A stretch of DNA of 6,422 nt, taken from the NCBI GenBank assembly GCA_900770665.1, contig CAAGKZ010000069.1:1-6422 (forward strand), written 5' to 3'. A model generated the notes under the pieces. It made no database searches. It was given only the letters and a program-made list of their open reading frames with translations, and was not told the origin of the DNA. Positions 1 through 4,683 of the stretch are shown here, piece by piece (positions within the stretch are counted from its first letter, which is position 1; the number at the start of each line of letters is the position of its first letter). A program made the translations under genes and the position numbers. The stretch comes from Bacteroidaceae bacterium. Its GTDB lineage: Bacteria; Bacteroidota; Bacteroidia; Bacteroidales; Bacteroidaceae.

Positions 1-371
1 CTTGTTACGCTGTTGGGGATTGTAACGCTGGTAAGACCCGAGCAACTATAGAATACAGAATTTCCAATGCTTGTTACGCTACCCGGGATTGTAACGCTGG
101 TAAGACCATCGCAATCATAAAACGCGGAACTACCGATGCCGGTAACGCTGTAAGTTACACCACTGTATGTAACACTTACAGGTATTGTTACCGTGCCACT
201 GTATTCATTGGAATATTCATTATAAGAATTTCCTTTATAAGTTACAGCAACAGTTCTGTCCGAGGTTGACAAAACATTGTAATAAATTCCGTCCACCTCA
301 AAGTCGTGGGCTACAGCAACTGTTGTACACAACAACAGCAGTGCAGTGAATAGATGTTTTAAATGTTTCAT
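1..371 (-). CDS. BspA-like leucine-rich-repeat secreted protein, N-terminal part (cut by window edge)
   Basis: The reading frame starts at the ATG at 369-371 and is still open at position 1, giving 123 complete codons. Residues 1-21 form a signal peptide: MKHLKH, then a hydrophobic core (FTALLLLC), then VAVA before HDF, which fits signal peptidase I. The core Cys is not in a convincing lipobox. Residues 22-75 are a Thr/Val/Tyr-rich lead-in (FEVDGIYYNV start). From about residue 76, 23-residue repeats of the type GLTSVTIPxSVTSIGxxxFYxC appear, the pattern of the BspA/Treponema-type LRR family (LRR_5). The DNA repeats with a 69-bp period (copies start at 1 and 70). Known members are secreted or surface adhesins, often with a C-terminal sorting domain that would lie outside the window. 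The start lies 15 bp after the stop of the gene at 387-1070, so the two may share a transcript. The family is clear; ligand and anchoring are unknown. Confidence 0.88.
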   Translation of the reverse strand, partial: MKHLKHLFTALLLLCTTVAVAHDFEVDGIYYNVLSTSDRTVAVTYKGNSYNEYSNEYSGTVTIPVSVTYSGVTYSVTGIGSSAFYDCDGLTSVTIPGSVTSIGNSVFYSCSGLTSVTIPNSVT

Positions 372-386
372 AATTATATGATTAAA

Positions 387-1070
387 TTATTTGATTTGTA
401 ACAAGCAATATCGGAATGGCAAATCATAATCATTCCATACCAGTTCGTATTCTTTATTTACATTGAATGAAGGACGGGCTGCAGACATTGCAGTGTTGCC
501 TTGCCACGTCTTCTCCCGGCTGTGTGCACCATCTTGCATACTGAAGTTTGCATAATTGGGATTTGTTCCCATTTTTGGGAGTGTCCAATATCCTTGGTCG
601 TTGGTTACAAACAGAGCTATGCCATTCTTGACATTGTTGAATCTTTTTATCAAGCACTCTATTCTGCTGACATCGCGCCAAAAATCGTATGCGCCCAAAT
701 CTCTTGCTCCGTGATTTTTAAGAATTTCAACTTTTTCAAGTTTTTCGCCAAAACGGTAAACCTCGGCATTAATTGGCATTGTCTTATACTTGAGTTCTAT
801 TGGCAAAAATTCGCCATCCTTTTCAACCACAATATCAATGTACAGGTTCTGTGGTTTGTAATCGTGTTCTGAAAGTAATTTGCTCTTCATCTGCGCCTCA
901 ACGGCACTGTATGGGATGAAATATTCCAAATGTATCTTATAAGAACAAGAGAGATAACGTGCCAATTGTAGCTGTAAATCGCATTCATTGCAAAAGACAT
1001 CGGATGATTTCTTTTTAGACTCAAAGAAATGAGCAATATCCGATGATAGATTTTCCAGTAATGTATTCAT
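387..1070 (-). CDS. Uncharacterised protein with a PD-(D/E)XK nuclease-like signature
   Basis: The ATG at 1070 gives 227 residues. The frame stays open to a TTG at 1118, but that start lies inside the T-run of the upstream RNA terminator, so the ATG is preferred. I do not recognise a named family. What is visible: a helix with Glu29 followed by LQLQLARYL; a strand pair with Asp79 (LYIDIVV) and, after a short turn, Glu92-x-Lys94 (IELKYK); a helix DFWRDVSRIECL (about 129-140); and a strand ALFVTNDQGYW (about 152-162). The order Glu ... Asp ... ExK is the active-site layout of PD-(D/E)XK (restriction-endonuclease fold) proteins, so a Mg-dependent DNA-processing role is inferred. There is no signal peptide, and no methylase or helicase partner lies nearby. 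The gene looks more AT-rich than dusB and the U32 gene, which could reflect transfer. It may be cotranscribed with the BspA-like gene. The coding call is solid; the nuclease function is an inference from the motif. Confidence 0.8.
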   Translation of the reverse strand: MNTLLENLSSDIAHFFESKKKSSDVFCNECDLQLQLARYLSCSYKIHLEYFIPYSAVEAQMKSKLLSEHDYKPQNLYIDIVVEKDGEFLPIELKYKTMPINAEVYRFGEKLEKVEILKNHGARDLGAYDFWRDVSRIECLIKRFNNVKNGIALFVTNDQGYWTLPKMGTNPNYANFSMQDGAHSREKTWQGNTAMSAARPSFNVNKEYELVWNDYDLPFRYCLLQIK

Positions 1071-1116
1071 TGTAATGGTTGTTGTGTCTAAAGTTTCCCA
1101 AACACTGCGCCAATAC

Positions 1117-1149
1117 AAAAAAAGCGCAGACTAATTGCTTAATCTCCGC
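1117..1149 (-). terminator. Intrinsic terminator of the structured RNA
   Basis: On the minus strand 1149-1124 folds as GCG, G/G mismatch, AGA, T-G wobble, TAA, loop GCAA (a GNRA tetraloop), TTA, G, TCT, G, CGC. Seven Ts follow at once (1123-1117). This is a textbook Rho-independent terminator. Its 5' half (1149-1143) is also the 3' strand of the closing stem of the rod, so the two pairings exclude each other. Confidence 0.8.
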
Positions 1150-1343
1150 TGATAGGTCCTAGGAAAACCGTGATAAAGAGAAAAGCAACAGCCTACGCCA
1201 ATAGCCATCATACATAACATATACATCAAGTATATGTATGCACGACACCTTGCGACAGGGTTTGCACTCTCTTATCGTCAATGAATTTCCTAGGTTCATC
1301 AGCGAGAATGTCAAACACTCGCGTGTTTTTATCAGTTATTTCA
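1117..1343 (-). ncRNA. Candidate 6S-like structured RNA gene
   Basis: No protein frame fits here, but the minus strand has a full RNA-gene layout: a TAnnTTTG box (1350-1357), then a transcript that folds into a long rod, then an intrinsic terminator. Pairings seen on the rod: 1143-1153 with 1298-1307 (ten pairs, one bulge); 1158-1166 with 1286-1294 (nine perfect pairs, containing CCTAGG); 1172-1180 with 1269-1276 (eight pairs, one bulged A). A large central bubble follows (about 1181-1208 and 1241-1268, with only short pairings such as 1185-1188 with 1262-1265). At the tip is an apical stem-loop at 1209-1240 (CATATAC, 5-nt loop, GTATATG). A small 5' hairpin with a GCGA tetraloop lies at 1313-1328. 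Closing stem, central bubble and apical stem are the hallmarks of 6S RNA, which binds housekeeping RNA polymerase. The rod of about 165 nt is close to the usual 6S size. The 5' end is estimated from the box. It could instead be another Bacteroidales-specific structured RNA; I see no tmRNA, RNase P or SRP RNA signatures. Confidence 0.62.
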
Positions 1344-1349
1344 ACAATG

Positions 1350-1357
1350 CAAAGATA
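1350..1357 (-). promoter_or_regulatory. Bacteroidetes -7 box (TATCTTTG) for the structured RNA
   Basis: The minus strand reads TATCTTTGC, a perfect TAnnTTTG -7 element of the Bacteroidetes primary sigma factor. The -33 region is weak: only T-rich CTTTA around 1375-1380, at about the right spacing. The predicted start is near 1343, just before the structured transcript. Confidence 0.6.
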
Positions 1358-1416
1358 GTGCAAACGAGCTAATAGTAAAGTTCACTTTAACCATTTACTG
1401 CGAGTGTAGCCTATCT
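1353..1416. repeat. Imperfect palindromic (REP/MITE-like) repeat abutting a promoter
   Basis: The outer arms AGATAG (1353-1358) and CTATCT (1411-1416) are exact complements. They continue inward as CAAACGAG (1361-1368) against CGAGTGTAG (1401-1409), imperfectly. Inside are AGTAAA (1374-1379) with TTTACT (1394-1399) and a near-palindrome at 1376-1389. From memory, similar AAGATAGTGCAAACGAG palindromes recur between genes in Bacteroides and Prevotella; no copy number can be derived here. The left end overlaps the -7 box of the RNA gene. Confidence 0.55.
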
Positions 1417-1576
1417 CCGCCAGTGCGGTTGCAATATTACTAAAATAAATTAACAAAACACAAGAGTCTGTTGCTTTTTTTAACTGCATGCAAATATAAA
1501 GGATTAAATTTTATTATCCTTTGTCAGTTTTTGTCAGTTTGCAAAAATCAAAAAAAAGAAGAATTTGGAAGCTGTT
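1417..1576. other. AT-rich spacer downstream of the kinase gene
   Basis: No gene is seen. Items present: a short hairpin CCGC-CAGT-GCGG (1417-1428); a TAnnTTTG-type box on the minus strand (TATATTTG, 1491-1498) without a recognisable -33 element; an AT-rich inverted repeat AAAGGAT (1498-1504) with ATCCTTT (1516-1522); and a perfect tandem copy of TTGTCAGTTT (1521-1530 and 1531-1540). No convincing terminator follows the kinase stop, so its transcript might run on towards the RNA gene. Confidence 0.5.
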
Positions 1577-2818
1577 TTAGGGCTTATTTATATTATAAGG
1601 AACGAATGGAATACGATTGGAAAAGAGGCTGTCATAATAGATAACGGCAGCAACGGGCAAATCGCTTTTATAGAACGATGGCAACAAGTTCGCCTTTTCC
1701 CACAATTGCTGTTGAGCACTGCCGAGCAACTGCATATAACGGTCCGCAACAACCGGCGAGATGTCCGGGTCAGTAATAGCGAGAATCTTCTTCTCATTAT
1801 ACTCACCCATTATTTCATAGAAAGAGATGATGTTATTGGTGGCAAATTCATAATACGGTGCCGATGAGATAGAATCGGCTACACTTTCGTATATTGCGGT
1901 CACATCCTTTTCAACCTGCGCAAGCAACGAGTCACGCACGGCAATCTTTTGCTCCACGACTGTTTGCTGAACAGTTATTTTACGGCTGTTGTCTAAACTT
2001 GTAAAGTAGCCTGAGAACAAAAGCAACAGTAACGGTATGAGTGCCAAAACAGATAAGAGCAGTATTGCCGGACGATTGCGATGTCTGAAGGCTGCAAGCA
2101 ACTGCTCGGCATTGGAATAGCGTTTCTCCTTTTGTGCACACAGGCAACGCCCTGCTATGCGCAAATGGCGGTTGGCGAAAATATCGTGCATTATCATGCC
2201 CAGTGAGTAGATGTCGCTGCGTGCGTCTATATCCTTCTCCTGCATGAGCAGTTCGGGCGAAGCGTATAAAGGTGTACACCCTAGTGTGCGAGCAAGGTAA
2301 TGCGCATCGTCATCGGCAAGACCAAAATCAATGAGGCGCACATCATTGTCGGCACGAGTAACCAATATGTTTTCGGGTTTTATATCATTGTGTACAATGC
2401 CGCTGCGGTGTATATATGCCACAGCCTGCAGCAACTGCTCAAACACCCGTCGACGCATAGTCTGTATTGGGTTCTCGGCAAGGAAATCTGTCAATGTGCG
2501 CCCATCGACATACTCCATTACAATACCCGGCCCCACAACCGTGGATTCCTCAAAAGTAAACACATTCACCACATTGGGGTGTTGGCGACCAATGGAGAGT
2601 TCATATTCACGCCTGAGCATTGCAAGCGACTGTCCGCTTTTTTCCTTGGGTGTCTTTATTATGAAATACTTGCCGGCTTTGCGTACACGGTAGAGCACAG
2701 CATGCGAGGTTGTTGCAAAAACCTCGGGCATTGAATAGCCTGTCGAGGTATTACTATCCTCACAGGCAGAACTGAATATCTTACTGCTGCCGCTCACCAA
2801 ATTGACAAATAATGACAA
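1577..2818 (-). CDS. Membrane-anchored eukaryotic-type Ser/Thr protein kinase
   Basis: A 413-residue protein begins with TTG at 2818. Kinase landmarks are in order: Lys55 (FIIKTPK), Glu71 on helix C, hinge VMEYVDG (100-106), catalytic loop HNDIKPEN (143-150, Asp145), DFG (164-166), SPE in place of APE (187-189), and Asp202 in SDIYSLG. A single membrane segment (about 250-270) follows the basic stretch FRHRNRP, so the kinase domain should be cytoplasmic and the last ~140 residues extracytoplasmic; I do not recognise that part. Oddities: the Gly-rich loop lacks glycines (FATTSHAVLY, 34-43), the loop is HND rather than HRD, and the C-lobe after residue 215 is short. An ATG at 2731 is possible, but the upstream SGSSKIF stretch resembles N-termini I recall from related Bacteroidales kinases and the -7 box at 2839-2846 suits the TTG. 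The substrate is unknown. It is divergent from the gene at 2886. Confidence 0.88.
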   Translation of the reverse strand: MSLFVNLVSGSSKIFSSACEDSNTSTGYSMPEVFATTSHAVLYRVRKAGKYFIIKTPKEKSGQSLAMLRREYELSIGRQHPNVVNVFTFEESTVVGPGIVMEYVDGRTLTDFLAENPIQTMRRRVFEQLLQAVAYIHRSGIVHNDIKPENILVTRADNDVRLIDFGLADDDAHYLARTLGCTPLYASPELLMQEKDIDARSDIYSLGMIMHDIFANRHLRIAGRCLCAQKEKRYSNAEQLLAAFRHRNRPAILLLSVLALIPLLLLLFSGYFTSLDNSRKITVQQTVVEQKIAVRDSLLAQVEKDVTAIYESVADSISSAPYYEFATNNIISFYEIMGEYNEKKILAITDPDISPVVADRYMQLLGSAQQQLWEKANLLPSFYKSDLPVAAVIYYDSLFSNRIPFVPYNINKP

Positions 2819-2838
2819 ACACCGGTGCTATTTTTTTT

Positions 2839-2869
2839 CAAATATAAGCACTATTTTTGTGACAACAAT
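2839..2869 (-). promoter_or_regulatory. Promoter of the kinase gene
   Basis: The minus strand has a -7 box TATATTTG (2839-2846), a 19-nt spacer and ATTG (2866-2869) as a -33-like element. The inferred start near 2833 leaves a leader of about 15 nt before the TTG start codon. Confidence 0.5.
2852..2859 (+). promoter_or_regulatory. -7 box (TATTTTTG) for the gene at 2886
   Basis: TATTTTTG matches TAnnTTTG and would start transcription near 2866, about 20 nt before the ATG. The -33 position (about 2828-2832) has no good match. It lies only 5 bp from the kinase -7 box on the other strand. Confidence 0.45.
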
Positions 2870-2885
2870 CAGAACAGGGTAAAAA

Positions 2886-3476
2886 ATGAGCATAGACATG
2901 GATTCTCCGCAGCTTGCGGCACTACGCGAAGAGATTGAAGATTTGGTTGGGAAGATGTACTCACACTCGAACTTCACACACCTCTCGGGACTTATTGGTT
3001 ACAAGTGCAAGGAGCACATCTCAGTGACTACACTTGAGCGCATCTGGGGCTACTCAACCCGCAACGCAAGCAAGATTTCCGTAAGGACTCTTGATGTAAT
3101 TGCGCGATTTGTGGACTGTGACGACTGGGAAGAATACTGTAAACGCCTGCGCGAGAAGTTCCAGAGGAGTTCCGAAATATTCCGGGCAACAGGTGCCATA
3201 AGCAGCAGCGACCTTACCACTGGCACAAAGGTGCGCATTGCTTGGCAGCCCGACAGAATTTGCGTGATTGAATACCTTGGCGGTAACAGATATGTTGCCG
3301 TGAAATGCGAGAACTCGAGCATGAAGCCCGGAGACACATTCACCTGCCTGACAATACAGAAAGGACGCGAACTCTACATGGAAAACTTTACACGCTATGG
3401 CAAAGAACCAGCCGGAGAATGTTATGTAGTGGGACAGATTAGCGGACTCACTACCGCCGAGGTTATCAAAGATTAG
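2886..3476 (+). CDS. Bacteroidetes-type conserved protein of unknown function, putative DNA-binding N-terminus
   Basis: 196 residues, no signal peptide or membrane segment, so probably cytoplasmic. The N-terminal half (about 10-90) is helical. It holds the pattern SVTTLERIWGYS...ISVRTLDVIARFVDCDDWEEYC (46-85): two 'TL' helices, an R-x-WGY motif and a final W-x-x-[YF]. I associate this pattern with a widespread Bacteroidetes family usually labelled hypothetical. The spacing resembles a helix-turn-helix, so DNA binding is an inference. The C-terminal half (about 110-188) looks like a small beta domain: TTGTKVRIAWQPDRICVIEYLG, then MKPGDTF and a final YVVGQISGL. It is divergent from the kinase gene, 67 bp apart, and could be its regulator or partner, although nothing in the sequence proves this. 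A weak AGGG at 2876-2879 precedes the ATG. The stop overlaps the stop of dusB. No symbol can be given. Confidence 0.82.
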   Translation: MSIDMDSPQLAALREEIEDLVGKMYSHSNFTHLSGLIGYKCKEHISVTTLERIWGYSTRNASKISVRTLDVIARFVDCDDWEEYCKRLREKFQRSSEIFRATGAISSSDLTTGTKVRIAWQPDRICVIEYLGGNRYVAVKCENSSMKPGDTFTCLTIQKGRELYMENFTRYGKEPAGECYVVGQISGLTTAEVIKD

Positions 3477-4453
3477 CCATAAATCTCAACTATCCTGTCA
3501 AGGATTGACATCAGCTCGTCCATCTTCTCGCAGCGGAGCATCTCAATGCGCAATGGACGGAAATCATTGAGTCCCTTGAGCAGCGGCGTTGCTGCAAGAT
3601 GACGGCGTACATGCAGGATTCCGGGACGCTCGCCAAGCCACTCAACGCTATCCCTCACCTGTTCACGCAGAATATCCATGCACTCGGTGAATGTAAACGG
3701 CACTGCCGGCTCACCATGCTCCAAATAGTGCTTAACATCACGGAAAATCCATGGCTGGCCGAAGCTGGCGCGGCCAATCATCACGGCATCCACGCCATAC
3801 TTGTCGAAGCACTCCTTGGCACGCTCGGGGGTCTTGACATCGCCGTTGCCAATGATGGGAATGTGCATGCGGGGGTTCTCCTTGATTTTGCCAATGAGTG
3901 TCCAGTCGGCATCGCCGGTATACATTTGTGCGCGTGTGCGGCCATGGACGGTAAGCGCAGCAATACCGCAATCCTGCAGACGCTCGGCAAGGTCAACAAT
4001 ACACTTGCTGTTCTCGTCCCAGCCAAGGCGTGTCTTCACGGTAACAGGGATGTTCACCGCATCCACAACGGCTTTTGTAATCTCAAGCAACTTTGGAATG
4101 TTCTGCAACATACCGGCACCACACCCTTTGCGTGCCACCTTCTTTACGGGACAGCCAAAGTTGATATCAAGAATATCGGGCTTTGCAAGCTCCACACGCT
4201 TGGCAGCCTCGACCATAGGCTCAACCTCGTTGCCATATATCTGTATTGCCACCGGGCGCTCCTTGTCATAGACCTGCAGTTTGCGCACAGTGCTGTTGAC
4301 ATCACGTATGAGCGCATCGCTCGAAACGAACTCGGTATACACCATATCAACCCCGAACCTTTTGCACAGCAAACGGAACGCAGCATCTGTAACATCCTCC
4401 ATTGGAGCAAGAAAGATGGGATATTTCCCGAACTCTATATTGGCAATCTTCAT
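3473..4453 (-). CDS. dusB: tRNA-dihydrouridine synthase, DusB type
   Basis: 326 residues, full length for the family. The enzyme uses FMN and NADPH to reduce specific uridines in tRNA to dihydrouridine in the cytoplasm. Visible motifs: an N-terminal FMN-binding strand PIFLAPMEDVTD (12-23); QIYGN (71-75); DINFGCPVKKV (96-106) with the catalytic Cys101; KTRLGW (140-145, FMN-contacting Lys140); VHGRTRAQMY (169-178, His170); GNGDV (202-206); and IGRASFGQPWIF (226-237) for phosphate binding, followed by the helical tRNA-binding domain. The start is supported by the -7 box at 4475-4482, giving a leader of about 16 nt. It is divergent from the U32 gene, also an RNA-modification candidate, and ends convergently with a 4-bp overlap (3473-3476) with the gene at 2886. 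DusB is chosen over other Dus types from overall motif wording and length. Confidence 0.95.
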   Translation of the reverse strand: MKIANIEFGKYPIFLAPMEDVTDAAFRLLCKRFGVDMVYTEFVSSDALIRDVNSTVRKLQVYDKERPVAIQIYGNEVEPMVEAAKRVELAKPDILDINFGCPVKKVARKGCGAGMLQNIPKLLEITKAVVDAVNIPVTVKTRLGWDENSKCIVDLAERLQDCGIAALTVHGRTRAQMYTGDADWTLIGKIKENPRMHIPIIGNGDVKTPERAKECFDKYGVDAVMIGRASFGQPWIFRDVKHYLEHGEPAVPFTFTECMDILREQVRDSVEWLGERPGILHVRRHLAATPLLKGLNDFRPLRIEMLRCEKMDELMSILDRIVEIYG

Positions 4454-4459
4454 TCAGTT

Positions 4460-4491
4460 ATTGATTTTATGGTGCAAAGATACTACCTTTG
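4460..4491 (+). promoter_or_regulatory. Promoter of the U32-family gene
   Basis: ATTG (4460-4463) as a -33-like element, 20-nt spacer, then TACCTTTG (4484-4491), a perfect TAnnTTTG box. Transcription would start near 4498, giving a leader of about 185 nt that contains the hairpin repeat at 4554-4651. A second match, TACTTTTG (4516-4523), is a weaker alternative. Confidence 0.55.
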
Positions 4492-4507
4492 CGTTTAAAA
4501 TGCGAAA
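4475..4507 (-). promoter_or_regulatory. Promoter of dusB
   Basis: The minus strand reads TATCTTTG at 4475-4482, with TTTC (4504-4507) 21 nt upstream as a -33-like element. The predicted start is near 4469. With the plus-strand box it forms the near-palindrome GCAAAGATACTACCTTTGC (4474-4492). Confidence 0.6.
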
Positions 4508-4527
4508 ATCAACAATACTTTTGCAGA

Positions 4528-4541
4528 TAAAATGCATTTTA
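4528..4541. repeat. Perfect 14-bp palindrome TAAAATGCATTTTA
   Basis: A perfect inverted repeat in the U32 leader region, downstream of the predicted start. It could be an operator-like site or simply an AT-rich palindrome; there is no family match. Confidence 0.4.
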
Positions 4542-4553
4542 CACACATAATAT

Positions 4554-4651
4554 CCCCCTCGCCCTTTGGGCACTCCCCCTTATAAAGTGGGAGAGTTCCT
4601 CCACTCCTCTGAGGGGAGGTGGATGAAAACGGATGTTTTCAGACGGAGGGG
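4554..4651. repeat. GC-rich composite hairpin repeat (MITE/REP-like) in the U32 leader
   Basis: Outer arms CCCCTC (4555-4560) and GAGGGG (4646-4651) enclose four smaller hairpins: GCCC-TTT-GGGC (4561-4571), CTCCC/GGGAG (4573-4577 with 4589-4593), CCAC-CCTC against GAGG-GTGG (4601-4622), and GAAAAC-GGAT-GTTTTC (4625-4640). From memory, similar sequences (CCCCCTCGCCCTT...GACGGAGGGG) recur between genes in Bacteroidetes. The 5-mer CATAA occurs on both sides (4546-4550 and 4658-4662), which could be a target duplication or chance. Confidence 0.6.
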
Positions 4652-4683
4652 AGCAGGCATAACGACATTCCAACACATCAACC

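Noticed and set aside
1..138. CRISPR array
   Set aside because: The 69-bp repeats are in frame and encode 23-residue LRR units behind a signal peptide, with no spacer pattern.
501..872. A 123-codon plus-strand frame across the nuclease-like gene
   Set aside because: It is a Cys- and Phe-rich shadow frame with no signal peptide or domain. The minus-strand frame has the coherent motif pattern.
1071..1118. TTG at 1118 as start of the nuclease-like gene
   Set aside because: It lies in the T-run of the RNA terminator and adds 16 residues of no clear character. ATG at 1070 is better.
1117..1343. tmRNA, RNase P RNA or SRP RNA
   Set aside because: There is no tRNA-like end or tag frame, no RNase P core motif and no SRP apical tetraloop region. 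The rod with a central bubble fits 6S RNA better.
1491..1498. TATATTTG on the minus strand as the promoter of the RNA gene
   Set aside because: It has no -33 element at 19-21 nt and lies about 150 bp too far upstream. The box at 1350-1357 is placed better.
2300..2734. Plus-strand open frames across the kinase gene
   Set aside because: They lie antisense to conserved kinase motifs (HND, DFG) and have no motif or promoter of their own.
3599..4498. A 299-codon open frame on the plus strand across dusB
   Set aside because: It is antisense to a gene with all Dus motifs intact, and its translation shows no recognisable domain. It is a shadow of dusB codon bias.
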